Positions 1 to 8,093 are shown, counted from the first letter of the stretch. The stretch is DNA of 10,800 nt from an uncultured Lachnospiraceae bacterium (GCA_902803635.1 CADCQU010000275.1:1-10800); one strand, 5' to 3'. Notes: generated from the sequence alone by a model not told the origin. Translations and numbers: made by a program.

Positions 1-1
1 C

Positions 2-937
2 CGGCTCCGGCGCATTTTTGAGCAAAAGAAGATTGGACACACGGGGACGCTGGATCCGGACGCGGAGGGCGTCCTTTTGGTGTGCCTTGGGCGGGCGACG
101 CATCTTGTGGACCATCTCTCCACGGGGACGAAGGCCTACGAGGCCGTCCTGTTATTAGGAAGAAAGACGGACACGCAGGATACCACCGGCGAGATTCTGG
201 AGGAACGGCCGGTAAATGTCCGTGAAGACGAGGTTCGGGACGCTGTCCTCTCCTTCGAGGGTCCGCAAATGCAGCTTCCGCCGATGTTTTCGGCCTTGAA
301 GGTGGACGGGAAGAAGCTCGTGAACCTTGCCCGCCGGGGCATCGAGGTCGAGCGGACACCCCGCGAGGTTACTTTCTCGAATATCGAGATTCTGAAAATC
401 GACCTTCCCCGCGTTACCTTCCGCGTGACCTGCACCCGGGGGGCCTACATCCGGACGCTCTGCGAGGACATCGGCGAAAAGCTAGGGTGTCTCGGCTGCA
501 TGGAGCATTTGACAAGGATTCGTGTGGGGGAGTTCTCTATCGAGGAGGCCCGCACGCTGGATGAGATTGCGGCCTTGCACGAGGCCGGCACGCCGGAGAA
601 GGAATATATTCTGCCGATCGATTATTTCTATCGCGCCTATCCGGCGTATCTGGTGTCCGGTGAGACGGAGATAACGGCGAAGCATGGCGGGAGATTTCCG
701 AAACGCGAGGCGAAGCCATTTGCCGGGGAACCGTATGCGGAGCTTCGGGAGAAAGAAAAGACGGGTGAAGCGGCGGTTGGGCCAGGCGGGAAAGATGACA
801 AGATATTTAAGCCTGCTGGCGGACCGCTTGTGGTTCCTGAGGAGAAGAAAATCCGGCTCTATGGGGAGGAAGTTGGCTTTATCGGGACTTTCTATAAAGA
901 TAGAGGCCTGTACCGACAATTCCAGATGTATATGTAA
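2..937 (+). CDS. truB: tRNA pseudouridine(55) synthase TruB (5' partial)
   Basis: TruB isomerises uridine 55 of the tRNA T-loop to pseudouridine in the cytoplasm. The reading frame is open from base 2, so the start codon and about 30 residues lie upstream of the window. The family motif GHTGTLDPDAEGVL is readable, with the catalytic Asp codon at 53-55 in LDP. The TGTKAYEA segment carries the conserved Tyr, and GAYIRTLCEDIGEKLG is the second conserved core motif. The C-terminal RNA-binding portion ends YGEEVGFIGTFYKD before TAA at 935-937. That portion is longer than usual because of a charged, Gly-rich stretch of roughly 30 residues (about 748-842). ribF follows after 20 bp, the usual Firmicute arrangement, so the two are probably co-transcribed. 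The identification is firm; only the true start is unknown. Confidence 0.95.
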   Translation, partial: RLRRIFEQKKIGHTGTLDPDAEGVLLVCLGRATHLVDHLSTGTKAYEAVLLLGRKTDTQDTTGEILEERPVNVREDEVRDAVLSFEGPQMQLPPMFSALKVDGKKLVNLARRGIEVERTPREVTFSNIEILKIDLPRVTFRVTCTRGAYIRTLCEDIGEKLGCLGCMEHLTRIRVGEFSIEEARTLDEIAALHEAGTPEKEYILPIDYFYRAYPAYLVSGETEITAKHGGRFPKREAKPFAGEPYAELREKEKTGEAAVGPGGKDDKIFKPAGGPLVVPEEKKIRLYGEEVGFIGTFYKDRGLYRQFQMYM

Positions 938-957
938 GGCTAAGTATAGGAAATGAT

Positions 958-2064
958 ATGCGTATTATCACGGAACTTGAAAATATTCGTTGGGACGGGC
1001 CGACGGTGCTTACTCTCGGAAAATTTGATGGCCTCCACAGGGGACACCAGGCCCTCATTTGCCGTGTCCTTGAAAAAGCGAAGGAGCTTGGCACATCGCC
1101 CCTCGTCCTCTCCCTTGGCATTTCGCGGGAATCCCTCTTTTCGAAGGAGGAGAAACGGAAAATTCTTGCCAATTGGGGCGTTGCGGGGCATATCGAGTGT
1201 CCCTTCGTCCCGGCCATCATCACGATGGAGGCCACGGACTTCGTCCGCGAAATCCTTGTGGGGAGGCTGCATGTCCGTCACATCGTTGCCGGGCCGGACT
1301 TTCGCTTCGGCTACCAGCGGAGGGGCGACGTGGAGCTGCTTAAGAGGATGGGGAGGGAGTTGGGAGGCTCTTCAAAAGAAGTCGGAAGTGCAGGAGAGGA
1401 CAGGAAAACGAATCCGGGTGTGAAAGTTTCCGAAGTGACCTGCACGGGGGATGAAACATATGGAGATTCCGCTTCCAAGGATGGCAACGAGCAGAGGATT
1501 TTGGTAACAAATGAATCGGAAAGAGAGGCTGATAATAGTTGCAAGCTTGACGGGATTGGAAATTACGGATTTACGGTAGACGTGATCCCGAAGCTCCGCG
1601 AGGATGGCGAGATTATCTCCAGCAGGCGTGTTCGAAGCCTGCTTGCCGAGGGGAGGATGCAGGAGGTGGAAAAGCTGCTCGGCTTCCCCTATTTTGTGTC
1701 CGGGGAGATCCTGCATGGCCGCCGCATCGGACGCACCATCGGCTTTCCGACCACGAACCTCATCACGCCGCCCGAGAAGCTTCTTCCTCCCAACGGCGTC
1801 TATTTCGTTCGCTCCGAGGTGAACGGGCAGGAGCACTTCGGGATTACAAATATCGGGACGAAACCGACCGTGGACGGGAGCTTCGTGGGCGTCGAGACGC
1901 ACCTGTTTGAGCTTCACGAGGAAATCTACGGGGAGAGGCAGAAGGTCGAGCTCCTCCATTTCGCCCGCCCCGAGAAGAGATTTGCCGGCCTTGACGAGCT
2001 CCGTGACCAGATTTCCCGCGACATGGCCGCCGCCCGCGACTATTTCGCACACATCGAAGTATGA
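958..2064 (+). CDS. ribF: bifunctional riboflavin kinase / FAD synthetase RibF
   Basis: RibF phosphorylates riboflavin to FMN and adenylylates FMN to FAD in the cytoplasm. The N-terminal nucleotidyltransferase half shows LGKFDGLHRGHQ (residues 20-31, with H27-x-x-H30) and GPDFRFGYQRRGD (112-124). ISSRRVRSLL follows later. The C-terminal kinase half shows GRRIGRTIGFPTTN, then GVYFVRSEVNG, NIGTKPTVDG and VETHLFELHEEIYG. The ATG at 958 follows a weak AGGAAA at 948-953 and gives the expected N-terminus. At 368 residues it is about 60 longer than the usual 305-315. The excess is a hydrophilic insertion at about residues 137-201, between the end of helix LLKRMGRELG and YGFTVDVIP. Codon use inside the insertion looks less GC-biased than its flanks. 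A terminator follows within 10 bp of the stop. Confidence 0.95.
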   Translation: MRIITELENIRWDGPTVLTLGKFDGLHRGHQALICRVLEKAKELGTSPLVLSLGISRESLFSKEEKRKILANWGVAGHIECPFVPAIITMEATDFVREILVGRLHVRHIVAGPDFRFGYQRRGDVELLKRMGRELGGSSKEVGSAGEDRKTNPGVKVSEVTCTGDETYGDSASKDGNEQRILVTNESEREADNSCKLDGIGNYGFTVDVIPKLREDGEIISSRRVRSLLAEGRMQEVEKLLGFPYFVSGEILHGRRIGRTIGFPTTNLITPPEKLLPPNGVYFVRSEVNGQEHFGITNIGTKPTVDGSFVGVETHLFELHEEIYGERQKVELLHFARPEKRFAGLDELRDQISRDMAAARDYFAHIEV

Positions 2065-2072
2065 TTTTTCGC

Positions 2073-2121
2073 AAAACTCGGATTCCACCTCTAAAAAACG
2101 GAGCAGGAATCCGAGTTTTTC
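2073..2121 (+). terminator. intrinsic terminator after ribF
   Basis: A perfect 14-bp stem pairs AAAACTCGGATTCC (2073-2086) with GGAATCCGAGTTTT (2106-2119) across a 19-nt loop, and the right arm runs into a T tract. It begins 8 bp after the ribF stop, so it separates truB-ribF from the pullulanase operon. The A-rich left arm could also let it act on the other strand. Confidence 0.9.
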
Positions 2122-2150
2122 TATTGGGAGCCTTGCGAGTGTATGAAATA

Positions 2151-2181
2151 TTTACACAAAAACTACCAAAAATAATATAAT
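2151..2181 (+). promoter_or_regulatory. candidate sigma-A promoter of the pullulanase operon
   Basis: In the AT-rich segment after the ribF terminator, TTTACA (2151-2156) resembles a -35 box and TATAAT (2176-2181) is a perfect -10 box. The 19-bp gap is longer than ideal. TAATAT at 2173-2178 gives a 16-bp gap instead. A second possible -10, TATGAT, lies at 2220-2225 without a good -35. Transcription from the first site would give a leader of about 165 nt before the ATG at 2356. Confidence 0.5.
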
Positions 2182-2355
2182 ATTTTTAAAGATTCCTGTG
2201 CAAATTCCTTCATTCATGGTATGATAGTATTCATAAGTTTGGCGGAATAATCGTGAGATGCCGCGTTTTTGGCTTGGCGAACTTCAAAAGCCTTCCCGAA
2301 AACGCCGCGTGGAAGCTGCCAACAGAAAATCATGCAAAGGAGGATTATTTCGGAT
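2182..2355 (+). promoter_or_regulatory. long untranslated leader of the pullulanase operon with hairpin and RBS
   Basis: This gene-free stretch holds an inverted repeat, GCGTTTTTGG (2263-2272) with CCGAAAACGC (2296-2305), pairing 10 positions including one G-U. A nested alternative is GGCTT (2271-2275) with AAGCC (2288-2292). A strong Shine-Dalgarno AAAGGAGGA lies at 2336-2344, 12 nt before the ATG at 2356. The frame stays open upstream to about 2269, but that part has no start with a ribosome binding site except an ATG at 2332 with none in front. No known riboswitch was recognised. Confidence 0.45.
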
Positions 2356-5151
2356 ATGAACAATGGAATTAGAAAGGCGGGAACTTGTCTTTTGGCGGCC
2401 TTGCTGCTTCTGACTATCATCCTGCCGACCTTTGGCGGGGCCATCATCGCCCATGCCGATGGCGGCGCGGTGGTTCGCGTCCACTACAACCGCCCGGACG
2501 GCAAATACGACGGCTGGAGTGTCTGGATGTGGCCGAAGGGCGGCGATGGGGCGGACTATCCCTTTGAGGAGGTCGACGGCGAGATGGTCGCCACGATGGA
2601 GGCTCCGGCCGGGACCACCGAGATCGGTTATATCGTCCGCACGAAGGACTGGGGGAAGGACGTTGACAAGGACCAGTTCGTGGACATCGCCGAGGTCATT
2701 TCCGGCTCGGTGGACCTTTACATCGAGTCCGGTGTCGAGGGCTGCACCAAGAAATACGGCGAGGATGCCGTTCTTGGGACAAAGCTGAAGACCGCCGTCT
2801 ACCGGGGCGACGCGAAGGTCGAGGCCACCTTCACCGGTGAGCTCTCCGACGACCAGGCGAAGACTCTATTTGTCGAGGACAAGGAGGGCGAGATCGCCGT
2901 CACCGACATCGCGCCGGCGGACGAGGAATTTGTCTACCTGCTCACGCTGGAAAAAGAGCTTCAGGAGATGAAGGAGTACTCCATTTTCTTTGAGGATACA
3001 AAGTATAAACTGATCATGCCGATCATCTATTCGACCGAGGATTTTGAGAAAAAGTACACCTACGAGGGCGACGACCTCGGGCTGACCGTGGGCGATGAGC
3101 TGACCTTCAAGCTCTGGGCTCCGATGGCTGAGAAGGTCATGGTCAACTTTTACGAAAGCGGGAGCGACTGGAAGAAGGACCGCATTGAGAGCCGCGAGAT
3201 GACCGCGGAGGAGAAGGGTGTCTTTACGCTCACGGCGGAAAAAGACCTGCTCGGAAAATATTACACCTACACGGTGACCCGCGACGGCAAGGGTACTGAG
3301 GTGGTCGACCCGTACGCCCGCACGACCGGCTTCAACGGGATGCGTGCGATGATCCTCGACCTCTCCACCACGAACCCGGAGGGCTGGGAGGACGACAAAA
3401 ACCCGCATGCCGACGAAAACATCACGGACGCGGTCATTTACGAAGTCCATGTGCGTGACCTCTCGGCGGATGAGAATTCCGGCATCGAAAACAAGGGCAA
3501 GTTCCTTGGCTTCACCGAGACCGGCACGAAGACCCCCGAGGGAAATGCCACGGGCCTCGACCACATCAAGGAGCTTGGCGCGACCCACGTGCATGTCCTG
3601 CCGATGTACGATTACGGGTCGATTGACGAGACCATTTCGTACGCCTACGCTTACAACTGGGGCTACGATCCCGTGAACTACAACGTCCCCGAAGGCTCTT
3701 ACGCGACGGATGCGGCAAATGGCGAGGTCCGCGTGAAGGAGCTGAAGGAGATGGTGAAGACGCTCCACGAAAATGGCATTTCCGTGGTCATGGATGTTGT
3801 ATACAACCACGTCTACAATGCCTCCGAATTCTGCATCAACAAGATCCTGCCGGGCTATTTCTCCCGCATCAGTGATACCGGCACGTACTCCAACGGCTCT
3901 GGCTGCGGGAACGACACGGCCTCCGAGCGCTCGATGGTCCGCAAATACATCGTGGATTCCGTCGTCTACTGGGCGAACGAGTACCATCTGGACGGTTTCC
4001 GCTTCGACCTCGTCGGCCTCCTTGACACCGAGACTGTCAACGAGATCGTGGAGGAGGTACACAAGACCCGCCCGGATGTCATTTTCTACGGCGAGGGCTG
4101 GTCGATGGCGACCGACGTGACCAAGGACGGCGTGAAGCTGGCCACCCAGCAGAACTCCAAGCGGACGCCGTCATTTGCCTACTTCAACGACAACCTCCGC
4201 GACGGCGTAAAGGGCAATGTTTTTGATTCGGCGGCCACCGGTTATGTCTCCGGCCTCAAAAATGCCGCGCTCGGCATCAAGAATTCCTGGCAGGCGCAGG
4301 AGATTTGGAGCGAGAACCCCTCGCAGATCATCCAGTACGTCTCCTGCCACGACAATCTGACGCTTTTCGACAAGCTGGCCATTTCCCGCGAGGACGCCTC
4401 CGAGGACGACCGCATCCGCATGAACAACCTCGCGGCCGCCATTTATCTGACGGCCCAGGGCGTGCCCTTCCTGATGTCCGGCGAGGAAATGCTCCGCTCC
4501 AAGGTAAAGGAGGACGGCACATTTGACGAGAACAGCTACGCCTCCCCGGATTCTGTGAACGCGCTCAAATGGTCCGCGCTCGCCGACCCGAAGGTTGCGA
4601 AGACCTTTGAATATTACAAGGGCCTCATTGCCTTCCGGAAGGCGCATCCGTCGCTCCGTCTCACGACCCCCGAGGAGGTTTCGGCAAATGTCTCCGCCAT
4701 CGGTGATCTACCGGAAAATGTCCTGGCCTTCAACGTGGCACAGGCAACCGGTGACTTGGCGGAGGAAATTTTCGTGGTGTTCAACCCGAATCCCGAGGAG
4801 GCCAAGGTCAAGCTTCCAGACGGAAAATGGAACGTCTACGTGGATGCCGACAAGGCTGGTACGGAGGCTCTCTACACGGCCGAGGGCAGCGAGCTTGCGG
4901 TCGCCCCGATTTCCGCGATGGTCCTCGTGAAGGAGGACAAGCCCGTCGTGAAGACGGAGAGCAAGACGGAAAGCAAGGCTGAGAGCACCGTATCCTCGAC
5001 CGCTGCGACAGAGTCCAAAACGGAGAGCGCCGTGTCCACGCCGGAAAAATCCTCCGGCAGCGGCACCAAGGTTGCCGTCTTCGCCGGTGTCATCGCCGCC
5101 GCCCTGCTCGGTATTTTCATCATGCTCCGCGCAAACAAAAAGAATAAATAA
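2356..5151 (+). CDS. secreted, membrane-anchored type I pullulanase with CBM41
   Basis: Predicted alpha-1,6-glucosidase (GH13, type I pullulanase) that debranches pullulan, starch or glycogen at the cell surface. The 931-residue protein starts with a signal peptide (RK at 6-7, hydrophobic 11-31, probable cleavage after A32-H-A34). A CBM41 glucan-binding module follows (about 38-140; W54, W57 and W59 visible), then an Ig-like linker domain (about 143-222) and a CBM48-like domain (about 245-340). The type I signature YNWGYDP is at 433-439. All GH13 catalytic regions are intact: DVVYNH (D480), FRFDLVG (nucleophile D551), FYGEGW (acid/base E580) and VSCHDN (D666). The 29-residue gap from nucleophile to acid/base is as in the Klebsiella enzyme. 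After the C-domain come a Ser/Thr/Lys/Glu linker, a transmembrane helix (about 905-924) and RANKKNK. This predicts outside orientation with a cytoplasmic basic tail; no LPXTG motif. Start chosen by the AGGAGG at 2338-2343. Confidence 0.95.
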   Translation: MNNGIRKAGTCLLAALLLLTIILPTFGGAIIAHADGGAVVRVHYNRPDGKYDGWSVWMWPKGGDGADYPFEEVDGEMVATMEAPAGTTEIGYIVRTKDWGKDVDKDQFVDIAEVISGSVDLYIESGVEGCTKKYGEDAVLGTKLKTAVYRGDAKVEATFTGELSDDQAKTLFVEDKEGEIAVTDIAPADEEFVYLLTLEKELQEMKEYSIFFEDTKYKLIMPIIYSTEDFEKKYTYEGDDLGLTVGDELTFKLWAPMAEKVMVNFYESGSDWKKDRIESREMTAEEKGVFTLTAEKDLLGKYYTYTVTRDGKGTEVVDPYARTTGFNGMRAMILDLSTTNPEGWEDDKNPHADENITDAVIYEVHVRDLSADENSGIENKGKFLGFTETGTKTPEGNATGLDHIKELGATHVHVLPMYDYGSIDETISYAYAYNWGYDPVNYNVPEGSYATDAANGEVRVKELKEMVKTLHENGISVVMDVVYNHVYNASEFCINKILPGYFSRISDTGTYSNGSGCGNDTASERSMVRKYIVDSVVYWANEYHLDGFRFDLVGLLDTETVNEIVEEVHKTRPDVIFYGEGWSMATDVTKDGVKLATQQNSKRTPSFAYFNDNLRDGVKGNVFDSAATGYVSGLKNAALGIKNSWQAQEIWSENPSQIIQYVSCHDNLTLFDKLAISREDASEDDRIRMNNLAAAIYLTAQGVPFLMSGEEMLRSKVKEDGTFDENSYASPDSVNALKWSALADPKVAKTFEYYKGLIAFRKAHPSLRLTTPEEVSANVSAIGDLPENVLAFNVAQATGDLAEEIFVVFNPNPEEAKVKLPDGKWNVYVDADKAGTEALYTAEGSELAVAPISAMVLVKEDKPVVKTESKTESKAESTVSSTAATESKTESAVSTPEKSSGSGTKVAVFAGVIAAALLGIFIMLRANKKNK

Positions 5152-5168
5152 GGGAGGGGAAGGGAATT
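5152..5168 (+). promoter_or_regulatory. short intergenic gap with RBS for the second pullulanase
   Basis: Only 17 bp separate the two pullulanase genes. The purine-rich AGGGAGGGG (starting at 5151) serves as ribosome binding site for the ATG at 5169. There is no room for a promoter or terminator, so the two genes should form one operon. Confidence 0.8.
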
Positions 5169-8093
5169 ATGGCTAACTATTATTCTTCTGCAGAATTTGA
5201 AAGAAAATACACGTATGAGGGGGACGATCTGGGGCTGACCGTGGGCGATGAGGAGCTTCAATTCAAGCTCTGGGCCCCGGAGGCCGGGACTGCGTTCGTC
5301 AATATTTACGCGAGCGGGGATCCCGAGGCCGAGGACTTCCTGGAGAGATACGAGATGGCCCCGGAGGAAAAGGGCGTCTTCTCCCTCAAAGCGGGCAGGG
5401 ATCTGCTCGGCAAATACTACACCTACACGGTCGTCCGGAACGGGAAGGGCGTTGAGGCCGTGGATCCCTATGCGCGCACGACCGGCGTCAACGGCTTCCG
5501 CGCGATGATTCTGGACCTTGCCACGACAAATCCGGCCGGCTGGGAGGAGGACAGGAATCCGCATGCAAATGAAAAAATCACGGACGCGATCATTTACGAA
5601 CTGCATGTTCGCGACCTCTCCATGGATGAAAGCTCCGGCATCCAGCATAAGGGGAAGTACCTCGGCCTTACCGAGACCGGGACGAAAACGCCGGAGGGGA
5701 AGGCGACCGGCCTCGACCATATCCGGGAGCTGGGCGTAACGCACATCCATTTGCTGCCGATCTACGATTACGGCTCGCTCGACGAACGTGACGACAAGAC
5801 ATTTGCCTGGGGCTATGACCCGGCCAACTACAACGTGCCCGAGGGTTCCTACGCCACCGACCCCTACCACGGCGAGGTCCGCGTGAAGGAGCTGAAGACG
5901 ATGATCAAAACCCTCCACGACAATAGCATTGCTGTGATCATGGACGTTGTATACAACCATGTCTACGACGAGAATGAATTCTGTGTCAACAAACTTGTGC
6001 CGGGATATTTTTCGCGGATTAACGATTACGGCAAATACTCGAACGGGAGCGTTTGCGGGAACGATACGGCTTCCGAGCGGTCGATGGTCCGCAAGTACAT
6101 CGTCGATTCCGTCCTCTACTGGGCGAAGGAGTACCACATGGACGGCTTCCGCTTCGACCTGGTTGGACTTCTGGATATCGAGACGATTAACGAGATTATC
6201 CGGAAAGTTCATGAAATCCGCCCGGACATCTTTTTCTACGGCGAGGGCTGGCAGATGGGGACGGAGGTTACGAAAAATGGCGTGGAGCTTGTGACCCAGG
6301 GCAATGCGGCCAAGACCCCGGAGTTTGCCTTTTTCAACGACAGAATGCGCGACGGGGTGAAGGGCCACGTCTTTGACGAGATGGCGACCGGCTATGTCTC
6401 CGGCGCAAACCACGCGACGTTCCGCGTCGGGAATTCCTGGACCGCCAAGGAGGAGTGGTGCTCGAATCCGTCGCAGATCGTGCAGTATGTGTCCTGCCAC
6501 GACAACTACACGCTCTATGACAAGCTGACGATTTCCACCCCCTGGGCTTCCGCCGACGACCGCGTCCGCATGAACAATCTGGCGGCGGCCATTTACCTCA
6601 CCGCGCAGGGCGTGCCCCTTATGCAGGCTGGCGAGGAGATGCTGCGCTCCAAGAGGCGGCCGGACGGCTCCTTCGAGCACAACAGTTATGCGTCGCCGGA
6701 TGCGGTGAACAGCCTGAAATGGTATACTCTCGCGGACACGATCGTGGCGAAGACATTTGCCTATTACAAGGGCCTCATCGCTTTCCGCAAGGCGCACCCC
6801 TCGCTCCACATGGAAACTGCCAAGGATGTTTCGACAAATGTATCCCCGCGCATCGGCCTGGGTGCCAATGTGCTCGCATTCTATATCAATCCGACAAATG
6901 GCGAGACGGCGGAGGAGATTTTCGTGGCTTTTAACCCGAATGCGGAGGCGGCCGTCATCGATCTCAAGAAGGGGAATTGGAACGTCTACGTCGATGCCGA
7001 GCGGGCCGGAACAACCCCCCTCTACCATGCCGAGGGAGGAAAAGTCACCGTCGCCCCGATTTCCGCGGTCGTCCTCGTGAGGGAGGACAAGGCGGTGGGA
7101 GAGGACAAGAAAGAAGCTCCCGCCACTTCGAATGATGCGCAGGCATCCACCGAGGCTACCGCTTCCGCTTCGAACGATGTGCATGTATCTGCCGAGGCTG
7201 TTACCGAGAGCGATGTCGCGGAATGCACCAAGGCCGTCGCCGAGAACGATGCTCCGGAATGCACCGAGACTCCCGCCGGAGCAGCCGTCGCTGAGAGCGA
7301 TGCTCTGGAATGCACCGAGACTCTCGCTGAAGCAGCCGTCGCTGAGAGTGATGATCCGGAATGCACCGAGACTCCCGCCGAAGCAGCCGTCGCTGAGAGC
7401 GATGCTCCGGAATGCACCGAGACTCTCGCTGAAGCATCCGTCGCTGAGAGTGATGCTCCGGAATGCACCGAGACTCCCGCCGGAGCAGCCGTCGCTGAGA
7501 GCGATGCTCCGACATGCACCAAGGCTACAGTTCCCGAGAACGATGTCCCGGAATGCACCGAGGCACCCGCTGCTGAGAGTGATGCTCCGGAATGCACCGA
7601 AGCTGCCGCCGTTGCGGGTGATGCGCAGATGGCTGCTGCGGGCGAGGCTCCTGTTCATCCCGAGGCTGCCGCTTTCAAGAGTGATGTCTTAGTATTCACC
7701 AGGAAAGCCGCCAGCGAGAGCGATGTCCTGGTATTCAGCAAGACAGCCGCCGCCGAGACTGAGGCTTCGGCTTCAACCGAGACTTCCCCTTCCGAGGAAG
7801 ATACATTTGGCGAAGACGAAGCATTTTCCAAGGCCAACGGCTCCGAGCCCGCCGACGAAACAGCTTCCGAAGCCAACACCTCCGATTCCGCCGACGAAAT
7901 GTCTTCCGAGTCGGACAACTCCGTCGCCGAAACAGCTTCTAAGTCGGACGACTCCGACGCAGCCTCTGCGGGAGATGCCTCAGAGGACGATATCGCTTCT
8001 GCCGTACGAAGCTTACGCACCAATAAGAAAGCCGTCATCGGCCTCCTTGCCTTGGCCGTTATCGGTGTGTTTATTCTTGGCAGGAAGAAGTGA
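5169..8093 (+). CDS. type I pullulanase without signal peptide, with repetitive acidic tail and C-terminal membrane segment
   Basis: Predicted GH13 type I pullulanase, 974 residues, a tandem paralogue of the preceding gene. It begins at the point matching residue ~235 of that protein (FERKYTYEGDDLGLTVGD against FEKKYTYEGDDLGLTVGD), so signal peptide, CBM41 and Ig-like domain are absent. It has a CBM48-like domain (about 20-110), the type I signature FAWGYDP (212-218), and intact catalytic regions DVVYNH (D259), FRFDLVG (D330), FYGEGW (E359) and VSCHDN (D445). The catalytic part ends near residue 640. An acidic low-complexity tail of about 310 residues follows, with nine CT-containing repeats (ECTE, ECTK or TCTK), then Ser/Asp/Glu-rich sequence. 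RTNKK, a transmembrane helix (about 955-971) and RKK close it. Upstream sequence is inside the first gene, leaving no room for a hidden signal peptide. Location is uncertain: cytoplasmic, inner-face anchored, or exported by an unusual route. Confidence 0.93.
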   Translation: MANYYSSAEFERKYTYEGDDLGLTVGDEELQFKLWAPEAGTAFVNIYASGDPEAEDFLERYEMAPEEKGVFSLKAGRDLLGKYYTYTVVRNGKGVEAVDPYARTTGVNGFRAMILDLATTNPAGWEEDRNPHANEKITDAIIYELHVRDLSMDESSGIQHKGKYLGLTETGTKTPEGKATGLDHIRELGVTHIHLLPIYDYGSLDERDDKTFAWGYDPANYNVPEGSYATDPYHGEVRVKELKTMIKTLHDNSIAVIMDVVYNHVYDENEFCVNKLVPGYFSRINDYGKYSNGSVCGNDTASERSMVRKYIVDSVLYWAKEYHMDGFRFDLVGLLDIETINEIIRKVHEIRPDIFFYGEGWQMGTEVTKNGVELVTQGNAAKTPEFAFFNDRMRDGVKGHVFDEMATGYVSGANHATFRVGNSWTAKEEWCSNPSQIVQYVSCHDNYTLYDKLTISTPWASADDRVRMNNLAAAIYLTAQGVPLMQAGEEMLRSKRRPDGSFEHNSYASPDAVNSLKWYTLADTIVAKTFAYYKGLIAFRKAHPSLHMETAKDVSTNVSPRIGLGANVLAFYINPTNGETAEEIFVAFNPNAEAAVIDLKKGNWNVYVDAERAGTTPLYHAEGGKVTVAPISAVVLVREDKAVGEDKKEAPATSNDAQASTEATASASNDVHVSAEAVTESDVAECTKAVAENDAPECTETPAGAAVAESDALECTETLAEAAVAESDDPECTETPAEAAVAESDAPECTETLAEASVAESDAPECTETPAGAAVAESDAPTCTKATVPENDVPECTEAPAAESDAPECTEAAAVAGDAQMAAAGEAPVHPEAAAFKSDVLVFTRKAASESDVLVFSKTAAAETEASASTETSPSEEDTFGEDEAFSKANGSEPADETASEANTSDSADEMSSESDNSVAETASKSDDSDAASAGDASEDDIASAVRSLRTNKKAVIGLLALAVIGVFILGRKK
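7206..7613 (+). repeat. in-frame tandem repeats (51-nt core unit) in the pullulanase tail
   Basis: Nine unit starts of the form GAGARYGATG fall at 7206, 7242, 7293, 7344, 7395, 7446, 7497, 7536 and 7575. Five consecutive units (7242-7496) are exactly 51 nt and encode ESDAPECTETPAEAAVA or close variants; the flanking units are 36 or 39 nt. Units alternate between ECTETPA and ECTETLA, which implies a 102-nt higher-order duplication. All spacings are multiples of three, so the reading frame is kept. Confidence 0.95.
7677..7754 (+). repeat. second pair of 39-nt in-frame repeats in the pullulanase tail
   Basis: Two 39-nt units (7677-7715 and 7716-7754) encode KSDVLVFTRKAAS and ESDVLVFSKTAAA. They keep the xSD start of the main array but replace APEC by VLVF, so they look like a separately amplified, diverged branch of the same repeat family. 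Confidence 0.75.

Noticed and set aside
2145..2157. TGAAATATTTACA as a CcpA catabolite-response (cre) site at the operon promoter
   Set aside because: It resembles cre at both ends but is one base short and lacks the central CG, so it does not fit the consensus well enough to call.
2269..2355. Upstream extension of the first pullulanase from a TTG near 2269
   Set aside because: It would put charged residues before the signal peptide and has no ribosome binding site, whereas the ATG at 2356 has AGGAGG and a standard signal peptide.
2866..4062. A 398-codon minus-strand open frame inside the first pullulanase
   Set aside because: Same explanation: codon-bias shadow, no recognisable domain, no ribosome binding site or promoter.
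4872..7658. A 928-codon open frame on the minus strand across both pullulanases
   Set aside because: It lies antisense to two clearly functional GH13 genes with intact catalytic motifs. Its openness follows from their GC-rich, G/C-ending codons and the repeats. The product is a Gly/Ser/Arg repeat mirror of the tail with no family resemblance.
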